A DNA stretch of 32,696 nucleotides, from positions 1-32,696 of the IMG/VR virus record IMGVR_UViG_3300025276_000108. One strand, given 5' to 3'. Both the position numbers and the translations under genes were made by a program. The first letter of the stretch is position 1; each line of letters opens with the position of its first letter. The notes under the pieces were generated by a model. The model did no database searches. It saw only the letters and a list, made by a program, of their open reading frames with translations, and was not told where the DNA came from. Below are positions 23,515 to 30,602 of the stretch, in pieces. This DNA comes from a virus.

Positions 23515-24309
23515 TTACGAAAGTTTCTCTAGTCTAGCAAGGATCTCATCATATACTAATGAACCCTTATCTGTTAAGCAGAAACGTACCAATATATCTC
23601 TAGAGTCTTGGCCTGCAGGACAGCTAACAATTAACCTCCCTGAATCAAACCAATAAGCACCATCAGGCTTACACGATAGTATCTGAAACTCTGTAGCTTG
23701 AATGACGGCAGACCGACATTTAACACGAGGGTCATCAAACATTCCCATAAAAGCTTCAGGCTTAGACTTCGCTTCTTTTAAAAGTTCTCTTCTTATCTCT
23801 AAATTCTTTTGAGAAATATTTATACCTAAAGAAACAGCGACTGATAACAGCTCATCCATATCTTTATTTCTCACCATAGCAATTGCATCGTGAGCCAAAA
23901 ATTCATCAGCTACTTCTTTTTCTGTGTCTTTTGTTCTGTCAACAACTAAGAAAATGGTTCCTCCATTTGATCTATTGTCAGGGTGAAGATCAAGAAATGC
24001 TTGAAGGTTTGGTTTACTCTCAGGAACTATTAGCAACCCATCTCTAAAAATTATATGTTCTCTTCTAGACTGATTGCTTTGTTCGTCTTTATAAATACTA
24101 GGCTCTGAAGGGCAGTATCTAATTCCTCTTACTTGCTTTTTTTCAGGGTCGTAGTAAGTGGCTTCACTAATAATCTTACAGACTATACCTCCTCCTTTGG
24201 GGATTTCGTAAATTTTAGATAAAACAATAGGTGCTTCTTTCTTTACGACTTTGTATCCTGTCTTTTTAGCCACAGGAGCTGCTTTGGGGTTTTTGACTTG
24301 ATTAGTCAT
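23515..24309 (-). CDS. Capsid-adjacent structural protein of unknown function (264 aa)
   Basis: The 264-aa product has a basic Lys/Ala/Pro-rich N-terminal tail (NPKAAPVAKKTGYKVVKKEA), a beta segment (YEIPKGGGIVCKIISE), a block HIIFRDGLLIVP followed by NLQAFLDLHPDN (residues 85-112), and a helical and mixed C-terminal half. The F-x-D-G-x-L-x-V-P ... FL-x-x-HP-x-N pattern recurs in genes beside the capsid gene of Bacteroidota phages as I remember them, but the function is not known to me. It might be a head-completion or head-tail protein. It is flanked by terminators on both sides, after the capsid gene and before the tail genes, so it may be transcribed on its own or by read-through. Confidence 0.55.
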   Translation of the reverse strand: MTNQVKNPKAAPVAKKTGYKVVKKEAPIVLSKIYEIPKGGGIVCKIISEATYYDPEKKQVRGIRYCPSEPSIYKDEQSNQSRREHIIFRDGLLIVPESKPNLQAFLDLHPDNRSNGGTIFLVVDRTKDTEKEVADEFLAHDAIAMVRNKDMDELLSVAVSLGINISQKNLEIRRELLKEAKSKPEAFMGMFDDPRVKCRSAVIQATEFQILSCKPDGAYWFDSGRLIVSCPAGQDSRDILVRFCLTDKGSLVYDEILARLEKLS

Positions 24310-24328
24310 TATTAAATAATATTAAATT

Positions 24329-24360
24329 AAAAAAAAAGGGAAGGGGAAAATCCCCCTCCC
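24329..24360 (-). terminator. Strong terminator after the major capsid gene
   Basis: GGGAAGGGG (24338-24346) pairs with CCCCCTCCC (24352-24360) with one A-C mismatch around a five-base loop. On the minus strand it is followed by nine consecutive T (24337 down to 24329). It lies 13 bases after the capsid stop, so it should end the scaffold-capsid transcript. No -7 box was seen between it and the 264-aa gene start. Confidence 0.85.
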
Positions 24361-24373
24361 AAATAAAAAACAA

Positions 24374-25756
24374 TTAAGCTCCTTTAAGTAAAACGTGCTG
24401 GTTAGCAGCGCGTGTCACAAGACAAGCCTCAGAACGATAGTTGAACTGAAGATCATCAACATTAGTGTTATGAACACCTAAGATAGAACCTGTCATCCAG
24501 TGCTCTAACTCACGGCTATAACCATTGGTATCCTTGTAGTTCATCTCCAAAGCGTTAGCACGAATGCCAGTCTTAGGATCAACAACTGTAGTCATAGGAA
24601 TCATAGCTCCTATATACTTAGAACCAGATAACAATGTAGGATCATTAAGAAGTTTCCAATCGTGCTTATGGAAAGTATACCCTCCACGAGTGAATGATTG
24701 GAATCCTAAGTCAGCTCCACCGCCATCACGGCCACCGAATGCGTTAACACCAGTAGTTGTAGCAGCAAAACCTGCAGCTCCCGCTAGACTAGCGACCATA
24801 TCGTCAATAGCTAAACCTTGTGCAGTGTTAACATACATAGCGTACTCAGGAGTAGCTCCTTGCTTGTCCAATTCAGCAATGATATCGTCAAGGTCAGAAA
24901 AACTAGAAATAGCACCACCAGTGTTTACGATACCTCTAGTCTCAAGAGACGCAAAGTAACCTTCACCAGCTGTAACTCCTGCTGCAGCACCTGTTAGAGT
25001 GTTGCCAAGGGTTTCGCCTAAAAGCATCATCATTTCACGCTTGTCTAAGAAACGAGCACGAGTGTCCATCTCTCCTTTTACGTACCATCTGTAGTCTCCG
25101 TTACCAACGTTAACCCAACCAATGTTAGTTGCTTGAGAACCAGTAACCTTGAATACTTCCTTTACGATGTTATAAGCATTTGTGCGCTTGATAACGTTAC
25201 TCTCTAGGAATCCAGAGTTTTGATCAGATCCTTGCTTGAACAAGTTTCCGATTACTGGTAGGTTAACAGCAGTAGTAGCAAGAGCAGCACTTAAAGTTCC
25301 AGATAGGAGCTCTAAATTAGCTGTTGCGACAATTGATGAAGCAATCTCACCTGTTGTCATAGCAGTAACGATGCAACGATCTTCTCCATTAACAAGTACA
25401 ACGTCATTTAAACGTAATACTGAAGCAACGCCCGCAGGCTTAGTTATTACAAAGCTAGTAGCAGTGGAAGCTGTAACGGCTGGATTTACAGTAGCATAGC
25501 TATGTAATCTAGTCTCTTCCCAAAACTGTACTTGATCTGCTGTTCCGCTTGCACGGATAGCTCCAGTAAGATTAAGGAATCCTGTAATACCTCCAGAGAT
25601 CTGCTGATATCCGTAGGTTTTAACCAACTGATCCCTGTTATCGGGCTTGTTGATTTCATTTATGTAGTCTCCAAGCGAAGAATATTTCGCTGGATCCAAT
25701 TGTCTAAAGACCGCTGGTTTGCTGTCATTAAACGTAGGGGGTGTTTGTAGTGCCAT
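24374..25756 (-). CDS. mcp: Major capsid protein (HK97-fold, crAss-like)
   Basis: The 460-aa protein is the probable major capsid protein. The N-terminal arm (SSLGDYINEINKPDNRDQLV) leads to the beta/alpha part VQFWEETRLHSYATVNPAVT (75-94). A beta insertion or E-loop region follows (SFVITKPAGVASVLRLNDVV, about 105-124), then the spine-helix-like DKREMMMLLGETLGNTLTGA and A-domain elements SSFSDLDDIIAELDKQGATP and MYVNTAQGLAIDDMVASLAG. The C-terminal part YRSEACLVTRAANQHVLL resembles HK97 P-domain strands. Length, low charge and a predicted scaffold gene directly upstream agree. Similarity to crAss-like capsids is my impression, not a search result. It is followed within 15 bases by a strong terminator. 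Confidence 0.85.
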   Translation of the reverse strand: MALQTPPTFNDSKPAVFRQLDPAKYSSLGDYINEINKPDNRDQLVKTYGYQQISGGITGFLNLTGAIRASGTADQVQFWEETRLHSYATVNPAVTASTATSFVITKPAGVASVLRLNDVVLVNGEDRCIVTAMTTGEIASSIVATANLELLSGTLSAALATTAVNLPVIGNLFKQGSDQNSGFLESNVIKRTNAYNIVKEVFKVTGSQATNIGWVNVGNGDYRWYVKGEMDTRARFLDKREMMMLLGETLGNTLTGAAAGVTAGEGYFASLETRGIVNTGGAISSFSDLDDIIAELDKQGATPEYAMYVNTAQGLAIDDMVASLAGAAGFAATTTGVNAFGGRDGGGADLGFQSFTRGGYTFHKHDWKLLNDPTLLSGSKYIGAMIPMTTVVDPKTGIRANALEMNYKDTNGYSRELEHWMTGSILGVHNTNVDDLQFNYRSEACLVTRAANQHVLLKGA

Positions 25757-25780
25757 TCTTTATATTATTTTAAGAATTTA

Positions 25781-26893
25781 TTATTTGATTCGAATTTGTT
25801 GTCTGGTGCCAAGTGCTTCAATTACTTGTTGTGCCAGAGAGTTGTCTTGAGGTTGGTCTGATCCTCTTGGAGCATCGGTTTTAACGTTAGCAGCCGTTTC
25901 GACTACAGCACGTTGTCCATCGCTAAGGCCCTGTTGATATATGTTTTTTATAATACCAGGAAGGTTATCTGTAACTGTCCTGTGCATATTCCATAAATCG
26001 TGGTCCCAATCTCCTTGAGTGTCTACGTATTTGTCAAAATACTCTGTCATACGAGTGTTGTCATTAGTCAACTCTGAACGGTAAGTTTCTGGCACGCCAT
26101 AACTAAACTCTTTACCATTAGGTAAGTCAAATCCTATTTGACTAAGTTCAGATACAGAACGTGACATATCATTTTGCCATTCATTATCAAACGGATTTTC
26201 AAACGTCTCGTTAGACTGTGCAGCTAGTTCAGGTGCCATATATCCCTCTCTTAGAGTTGACATACTTCCCCTTGCTTTTTCTGCGTCCATCTTGAGCTGT
26301 AGATTAGAAAAGCGAACTTCTTCTTCCGAATAGATATCCTCATCTACTTTATACTTAGAGCTAACCAATAGGTCAATCTCTTCGTTAGACAAGTTAGGAT
26401 GCTCACTAGAAATAGATAGTCTCACTGCTTGTTGATCATCCATTTGTTCGGGATCTAAAGCTTGATAGCGAAACCAATCTTCTGGTGCTCTTCCTGTTTT
26501 TTCTACGAAATCAGCAATCACTTGAATTCTTGGGTCAAGATAAAAAGAGTCTTCAGTCTCTTCATTTTCCTGATCTTCTGAGTATGGCGTTTCACCAAAC
26601 ACTTCGTCTGAAAAAGAATTAAAGTTTCCTGAGTCTTCTTGGGTATACAAAGAATCATCCGCTTGTGGCACTTCAGTAGTCGTTTCGACATTATCTGGAG
26701 TATCAGGTTGAGGAGTTTCCTGAATGTTTTCTGTAGCTTGCTCTTGAGCAGGCTCTTCTACTTGAGGTGGTCCTTCACTAAGTTGAGGTTGTTCAACATT
26801 AGGGCTTCCTTCCATTCCTGGAGGGGGACCATCCATTATTTCGAAACCTGCTGCTTCAATAGCCTGCTCCATATTTGATTCAATTGAATTCAT
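25781..26893 (-). CDS. Scaffold protein (370 aa), acidic
   Basis: The 370-aa product is strongly acidic and Pro/Glu/Gln-rich in its first third (GPPQVEEPAQEQATENIQET), then predicted helical with a D-F-V-E-K-T-G-R segment, and ends in a short basic tail (IEALGTRQQIRIK). This composition, length and position immediately upstream of the major capsid gene (24 bases) are typical for phage scaffolds that guide prohead assembly and leave or are cleaved before maturation; the basic C-terminal end fits the capsid-binding part of scaffolds such as P22 gp8. No protease active site is visible. A -7 box lies 24 bases ahead of its ATG, so scaffold and capsid probably share one short strong transcript. Confidence 0.78.
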   Translation of the reverse strand: MNSIESNMEQAIEAAGFEIMDGPPPGMEGSPNVEQPQLSEGPPQVEEPAQEQATENIQETPQPDTPDNVETTTEVPQADDSLYTQEDSGNFNSFSDEVFGETPYSEDQENEETEDSFYLDPRIQVIADFVEKTGRAPEDWFRYQALDPEQMDDQQAVRLSISSEHPNLSNEEIDLLVSSKYKVDEDIYSEEEVRFSNLQLKMDAEKARGSMSTLREGYMAPELAAQSNETFENPFDNEWQNDMSRSVSELSQIGFDLPNGKEFSYGVPETYRSELTNDNTRMTEYFDKYVDTQGDWDHDLWNMHRTVTDNLPGIIKNIYQQGLSDGQRAVVETAANVKTDAPRGSDQPQDNSLAQQVIEALGTRQQIRIK

Positions 26894-26916
26894 AAAGTTG
26901 TATTTATTTATAAGTA

Positions 26917-26942
26917 CAAAATTATAATAAGATACTGATCAA
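26917..26942 (-). promoter_or_regulatory. Promoter candidate for scaffold-capsid transcript
   Basis: On the minus strand TAATTTTG (26924 down to 26917) exactly matches the TAnnTTTG -7 box, with TTG (26942-26940) 15 bases upstream; the spacer is slightly shorter than the 17-23 known for flavobacteria. It lies between a terminator and the scaffold ATG, leaving about 20 bases of leader. Confidence 0.5.
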
Positions 26943-26954
26943 TATGTTAGTGAA

Positions 26955-26980
26955 TAAAAAACCCCCACGTATAGTGAGGG
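26955..26980 (-). terminator. Terminator upstream of scaffold-capsid transcript
   Basis: CCC-C-CAC (26962-26968) pairs with GTG-A-GGG (26974-26980) with one mismatch around a five-base loop. On the minus strand it is followed by six T (26961 down to 26956). It lies about 25 bases after the stop of the 249-aa gene. The remaining gap bases (26894-26954) contain only the promoter candidate. Confidence 0.75.
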
Positions 26981-27004
26981 CTTAATAATTGTCTAGGTGA
27001 AAGA

Positions 27005-27754
27005 CTATACTATCGCTACAAAAACTGGAGTCCCAGCTAAACCTGTAGTGAAAACTCTTTTTACTTGAACGGGAAGAACAGTACCTATAGGGAAGTTAGT
27101 AAATGTGGTTATGTCTCCGTCAACTGTAAGTACCTTAAAGGATACATATGTGGCTGCTATGGCACTAATTGAAGCAGAAGTGCTTACGTATAATGCGTAT
27201 CCAGGATAATTACTTGATGGTGTATGTACTGTGAACGCCTTTGCTAAACCGTAATCTTCTGTGGTAATAGCTGTCTGTATTCTGTTGCTGTTAATGACCT
27301 CTAGGATTGTAGTTTTAGTAGTATCAGTAGTGTTAACTATAATAGAACCTGCCATATCAGGAGTGAAATAACTATTTATGCCAAAGTCTGTAGGAGTAGC
27401 ACTGTATACTTGACCCGAATCTGAAGGTACTCCAATAGAGTATGCCACCCCCGCATCAATTATGTCATCAGTTAAACTAAGGGTGGTATCGTTTACTATC
27501 CCTGTAACCGTAGTAACAGAAGAATTAGCAATGTTAATGACTTTATCACCTATTAAAACTTGAGCGGTAGGTGAATTAAAATTCACATTACTATCAATAA
27601 GCTGAGATGCATTTGCGTCTGTTGTTGTGCTAGTAACTAAGTTAGCAGATGTGCCAGTTATTTGCCCAGCTTTCCAATTAACAATATCAACAATATCGCT
27701 AGTTATAACAGCATTGGAACTAACAGTGTTTATATTTAGTTTAAGAGAAGCCAT
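27005..27754 (-). CDS. Beta-repeat virion protein A (249 aa)
   Basis: A beta-rich protein with no enzyme motif. Residues about 36-108 contain a repeat of the type x-L-I-D-S-N-V-N-F-x(6)-VLIGDKVIN-x(5)-S-x-VTGIVNDTTLSLTDDI-x-D-A-G-x-x-Y-S-I, also present twice in the 245-aa protein at 29066-29803 and loosely in the capsid insertion. A distinct C-terminal domain (TTFTNFPIGTVLPVQVKRVF) follows. Position between the head genes and the terminator suggests a capsid-decoration or head-fibre component, though a minor tail role is possible. It has the low charge, Thr/Ser/Val-rich composition of virion surface proteins. It overlaps no neighbour; the repeat-protein gene ends one base upstream. Confidence 0.55.
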   Translation of the reverse strand: MASLKLNINTVSSNAVITSDIVDIVNWKAGQITGTSANLVTSTTTDANASQLIDSNVNFNSPTAQVLIGDKVINIANSSVTTVTGIVNDTTLSLTDDIIDAGVAYSIGVPSDSGQVYSATPTDFGINSYFTPDMAGSIIVNTTDTTKTTILEVINSNRIQTAITTEDYGLAKAFTVHTPSSNYPGYALYVSTSASISAIAATYVSFKVLTVDGDITTFTNFPIGTVLPVQVKRVFTTGLAGTPVFVAIV

Positions 27755-27755
27755 T

Positions 27756-28172
27756 CTATTTCTTACGGAATTTCATAGTTTTTACAGTGCCATATTTACG
27801 AGGCTCCATCGCTGAACTCTCATCTCTTCTGTCTTTCATAGACTGAGACTTACCAGATTCTTTACCATCCTTAGCTCCAAGAGATTCGTCTTGACGATCA
27901 TTATATCCTTGCATAGCTTTTCTAGCCATTTCTCTTTGCTTAGGGTCCTTTAGCATAGCTCTAATCATTCCGCCCTTTTCGTACATCTCTTTCATTTTGC
28001 CACCGCCCATCATCATATCCATAGATTTGTCTGCGCTGTAAGCTCTTTTACCAGATGCCGTCTTCATTCCTTTGCTTTCGTCTCTTCGGTCTTTCATAGA
28101 CTGAGACTTCTTTCCATCACGCATCCCTATAGATTCGTCTAGGCGAGAATTGTATCCTTGATTGTTTTTCAT
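27756..28172 (-). CDS. Basic repeat protein (138 aa), Met/Lys/Asp-rich
   Basis: The 138-aa product is low-complexity and very hydrophilic, with two copies of a 31-34 residue unit at 6-36 and 89-122, each beginning G-Y-N-[SD]-R-x-D-E-S and containing SQSMKDRRDES. Between them is a Met/Gly-rich patch MDMMMGGGKMKEMYEKGG (51-68) and a helix KDPKQREMARKAM. The C-terminal end is basic (KTMKFRKK). The DNA repeat is visible as identical 21-base segments (27831-27851 and 28089-28109). It has no signal peptide or enzyme motif. I cannot name a family; a virion protein that binds DNA or a disordered linker/scaffold role is possible. It lies between the lytic transglycosylase and the beta-repeat protein A. 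Confidence 0.6.
   Translation of the reverse strand: MKNNQGYNSRLDESIGMRDGKKSQSMKDRRDESKGMKTASGKRAYSADKSMDMMMGGGKMKEMYEKGGMIRAMLKDPKQREMARKAMQGYNDRQDESLGAKDGKESGKSQSMKDRRDESSAMEPRKYGTVKTMKFRKK
27831..28109. repeat. 21-base direct repeat encoding SQSMKDR
   Basis: Two identical 21-base segments, 27831-27851 and 28089-28109, inside the basic repeat protein gene, with similar flanking codons. They mark an internal duplication of the YN-x-R-x-DES-x-G...SQSMKDRRDES unit, with the second copy carrying a three-residue insertion (ESG). Confidence 0.75.
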
Positions 28173-28197
28173 AATATCAAATTTAAGGAAGTTTCTG

Positions 28198-29061
28198 TTA
28201 AGAATTTGGTGTGGTTAATATATAATACTTTGGTAAAGCTCTTAAGAATCCTTCTTCTGTTTTCCCAACCATTTCACCATTTTTTTCTCTCATACGGAAT
28301 TCATCGGTAATGTCCTCAACATATTCTCTAGACTCAACAGGGAAGTATTGTGAAAAATCTTCAACTGAATCATATATATTAACCCCTTCAGCTTTTAATT
28401 TATTTAAAAGGTTTAAAGTGTTTCCCTCACCAAAATTGTAAGCCATTAAAGCTTTTGCAACTTTAACTTCATTAGTGCCTTTAATCCAAGGTCTCTCTAT
28501 TAAGTAAGACATATAGTCTTTTTGAGCTTTAACAGCTTGAATTGGATCTAATGGGTCAAACTTCCCTTCATCAAAAGAATTTATTCTTACTATTTCTTTT
28601 TCTGTCTCAGGCATTATTTGAGCTAAACCACGAGCACCACTAGAAGAAATAGCGTTAGGATTAAATGCAGATTCTCTATATGCTTGTCTTACAAATATTT
28701 CTTCGTCAAGTAAATCAGAATCCCCTGGACCAACTGATCCACCTTCTAAATATTTCTTTACTTTCTGTGAAGCGGGTGGTCTTTTCTTAGAGCCTTTAGA
28801 ACCAGCCCAAAAAAACTTATCTGCCCAATACGCTGCGCTTGATGGCCCCTTGCTAATGTTCTTTGCGTGCCTTGCTTTAAAAGATTTCCTAGCAGCGGGG
28901 CTGTAATTGTGTCCCATTTTCTGATCTCCAAACCTTATTATCCTAGGCTTGCCATCAATCTTCACAGCTACTATTCCTTTCTTAGAAGGGTGACTAGGAG
29001 TTTTCTTAGGCTTGCTAAAAGCAGCTAAACTATATTTTTTTAAGAAGTCTTTATCAGACAC
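28198..29061 (-). CDS. Virion-associated lytic transglycosylase (SLT domain) with basic N-terminal module
   Basis: The 287-aa product joins two parts. The C-terminal part (about 115-265) is a soluble lytic transglycosylase (SLT) domain that cleaves the MurNAc-GlcNAc bond of peptidoglycan: YRESAFNPNAISSSGARGLA with catalytic Glu130, QIMPETE, and MAYNFGEGNTLNLLN with the A-Y-N-x-G-x-G motif (207-213). The N-terminal part (about 25-85) has KPRIIRFGDQKMGHN and a KSFKARHAKNISKGPSSAAY motif then A-x-K-F-F-W, a pattern I have met in other phage structural proteins but cannot name. The lack of a signal peptide and its place among head/tail genes suggest a particle-borne enzyme opening the cell wall at entry, not the lysis endolysin. 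It ends four bases after the 245-aa gene begins its neighbour. Confidence 0.82.
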   Translation of the reverse strand: MSDKDFLKKYSLAAFSKPKKTPSHPSKKGIVAVKIDGKPRIIRFGDQKMGHNYSPAARKSFKARHAKNISKGPSSAAYWADKFFWAGSKGSKKRPPASQKVKKYLEGGSVGPGDSDLLDEEIFVRQAYRESAFNPNAISSSGARGLAQIMPETEKEIVRINSFDEGKFDPLDPIQAVKAQKDYMSYLIERPWIKGTNEVKVAKALMAYNFGEGNTLNLLNKLKAEGVNIYDSVEDFSQYFPVESREYVEDITDEFRMREKNGEMVGKTEEGFLRALPKYYILTTPNS

Positions 29062-29065
29062 TGTT

Positions 29066-29803
29066 CTAGCTGTTAGCTAGAGTTATCCCTTCTATAAGAA
29101 CACCTGCGGGCATAGCTAAACTACTAGAAGGTCCATAGCCTTGATTCAAGTTCCCGCTTAAAAGAACATTATTGAATGCGTCTTGCATTAGGTTTGTTCC
29201 AGCAGAAGTATGAGAAATTGTCATAACGTGACTAGCTCCGTGTGTGTAATAAAGTTTTGTTTGAGTAGTTCCAACTTGATCTACTGTTACTAGTGACTCA
29301 CTCATCCCTATTAACTGCTTATTTTCAAATCCGTAACCCGATAGAATAACAAACTGAACCCCTTGAACACTTTGATCAGCAAATATAGATGTGCTTAACG
29401 TAAGGGAGTTGTTTGATAAAACAACTGACACTGTAGCTGACTTACCACTAGCTCCTTTGATAAGAACCACATCTCCAACTTCAACTGTGCTTGAAAAGTT
29501 TTGACCTTGATCTATTAAGATGTTACCAGTGGGAGGGAATATTTGATAACCAGCATCAGCTGGACCAGCTATGGGCGCTATTAATGTTATTTCAGTTTGA
29601 CTAACTACAGCAACAACAGTTGCGGTATCTGAGTCATTTGTGTTTTTTACTACATCACCAGCAGCAACACCGTCTGTTTGGAAAGTCGCTCCACTGTCTA
29701 CCAATTGAGTTGTGGCCCAAGCTGTTGCTGTTCCTGTAGATATATAAGTGGTCGTACCTGTATCTATAGTGTCAGTTACTTTAGCGGTTATGAATGATGA
29801 CAT
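29066..29803 (-). CDS. Beta-repeat virion protein B (245 aa)
   Basis: Contains two copies of a roughly 60-residue beta module: TQLVDSGATFQTDGVAAGDVV (then TATVVAVVSQTEITLIAP ... AGYQIF, about 31-88) and GNILIDQGQNFSSTVEVGDV (then SATVSVVLSNNSLTLS, about 92-150). It is a paralogue of the 249-aa protein at 27005-27754. The C-terminal portion (YYTHGASHVMTISHTSAGTN, then LIEGITLANS) is different. Low charge and high Thr/Val/Ser content fit a virion surface protein, possibly head decoration or head fibre; function is inference. It is the first gene after a terminator and has an exact TAnnTTTG box 27 bases upstream of its ATG, so it starts a late transcript. Confidence 0.55.
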   Translation of the reverse strand: MSSFITAKVTDTIDTGTTTYISTGTATAWATTQLVDSGATFQTDGVAAGDVVKNTNDSDTATVVAVVSQTEITLIAPIAGPADAGYQIFPPTGNILIDQGQNFSSTVEVGDVVLIKGASGKSATVSVVLSNNSLTLSTSIFADQSVQGVQFVILSGYGFENKQLIGMSESLVTVDQVGTTQTKLYYTHGASHVMTISHTSAGTNLMQDAFNNVLLSGNLNQGYGPSSSLAMPAGVLIEGITLANS

Positions 29804-29829
29804 CGGATAATATTTTTAAGTTATTATCA

Positions 29830-29857
29830 CAAAGATAGTAAAAAAAAAGACCGCCAA
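29830..29857 (-). promoter_or_regulatory. Bacteroidota-type promoter for beta-repeat protein B
   Basis: On the minus strand TTG (29857-29855) is followed after exactly 17 bases by TATCTTTG (29837 down to 29830), matching TTG-N17-23-TAnnTTTG. The -33 TTG falls inside the hairpin of the upstream terminator, so termination and initiation signals share bases. The leader to the ATG at 29803 is about 20 bases. Confidence 0.55.
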
Positions 29858-29868
29858 TTTAGGCGGCC
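29840..29868 (-). terminator. Terminator after coiled-coil gene
   Basis: GACCGCC (29849-29855) pairs with GGCGGCC (29862-29868), with one G-T wobble, around a six-base loop. On the minus strand it exits into nine T (29848 down to 29840). It is 21 bases after the stop of the 87-aa gene and ends the transcript carrying the tail-fibre segment. Confidence 0.85.
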
Positions 29869-29888
29869 ATAATAGCTTTAGTGTTTTA

Positions 29889-30152
29889 CTACTCTGCTAC
29901 AGCGTCTGACAAAGGCACATCCTCAGAGGGGGTGAACTCACCAGTCTCCATATCGAGATTGCCAGCACCGTGCTCTTCTTGTATCTTCTCAGAAGCTTTT
30001 CTGATTTGATCTTGCATCTCTTTGTACTTAGCTAATAGTTCTGGCTTAGTACTTTCAGCAATAGCCATTAGACCTAATTCATTTTGAACCGCTTGCATTG
30101 TCTGCTTTGCTTCTTGCAATTCAGTTAAAAGTTCTTTTGATATCTGTGACAT
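29889..30152 (-). CDS. Small coiled-coil protein (87 aa)
   Basis: The 87-aa product is a long helix pair (LLTELQEAKQTMQAVQNELG, about 8-27, and KPELLAKYKEMQDQIRKASE, about 36-55) with an acidic, disordered C-terminus (ETGEFTPSEDVPLSDAVAE). Heptad leucine/hydrophobic spacing suggests an antiparallel coiled coil, perhaps a small chaperone or assembly factor for the tail fibre or head proteins it is encoded beside. No family is recognised. It is the last gene before the terminator at 29840. Confidence 0.55.
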   Translation of the reverse strand: MSQISKELLTELQEAKQTMQAVQNELGLMAIAESTKPELLAKYKEMQDQIRKASEKIQEEHGAGNLDMETGEFTPSEDVPLSDAVAE

Positions 30153-30178
30153 TTTTTTGAAATTAAATAATTATAAAG

Positions 30179-30209
30179 TAAAGATACAACCTATTTATGT
30201 TGCAACAAA
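30179..30209 (-). promoter_or_regulatory. Promoter candidate before coiled-coil gene
   Basis: On the minus strand TTTG (30209 down to 30206) is followed after 19 bases by TATCTTTA (30186 down to 30179), one base off TAnnTTTG. It lies in the 57-base gap between the 119-aa gene stop and the 87-aa gene start. It would supply a short monocistronic transcript ended by the next terminator. Confidence 0.35.
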
Positions 30210-30569
30210 CTATTCAGCTGGTACAGGCTGACCAATAGTAAGTGTAACTGAAGTTGGTGTAATCTCTAAAGCTATTTGACTATCAAGATTTGTTTCTAAA
30301 GCTGTAACCTGCTCTGCACCCATAGCTGCTTTAGTCCAAGCGACTACATCAGCGTTTGTAAGATCAGCAAAAGGTGTGAACCCAGAAAGATCACTCGTGC
30401 TTACTTGCTCTGTACCAATACTTGTTGCTGTATAAGCGTTACCATCAGGGTCTAAAGTGTCTGATGTTCCAGTTACTATCCAATGAACGTTGTATACTAC
30501 ATCTGTGTATTCTCCGTCATTAGGGTAACAGTCTACTGTTTTGCAATTCCAATCGTATGTTGTTGTCAT
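30210..30569 (-). CDS. Small DUF7936-like protein (119 aa)
   Basis: The 119-aa product begins TYDWNCKTVDCYPNDGEYTD and continues VVYNVHWIVTGTSDT, with YTATSIGTEQV, FADLTNADVVAWTKAAMG and an ending TPTSVTLTIGQP. This order (WN-x-KTV-DCYP, VVYNVHW, A-D-L-T-x-A-x-V-x-W, then P-TSVTLT-x-G) is familiar to me from proteins common in marine tailed phages, DUF7936 in Pfam as I recall. The function is not known; association with tail/receptor-binding regions is frequent. It lies directly after the tail-fibre gene (33-base gap) and before the coiled-coil gene, which would fit a tail-fibre attachment or assembly protein. Confidence 0.65.
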   Translation of the reverse strand: MTTTYDWNCKTVDCYPNDGEYTDVVYNVHWIVTGTSDTLDPDGNAYTATSIGTEQVSTSDLSGFTPFADLTNADVVAWTKAAMGAEQVTALETNLDSQIALEITPTSVTLTIGQPVPAE

Positions 30570-30602
30570 TTTTATTTATTTGTTTAAGATAATTGTTATT
30601 TT

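Noticed and set aside
28178-28185. TAAATTTG on the minus strand as promoter of the repeat-protein gene
   Set aside because: Exact -7 match but no TTG upstream, and it lies only five bases from the ATG, leaving almost no leader.
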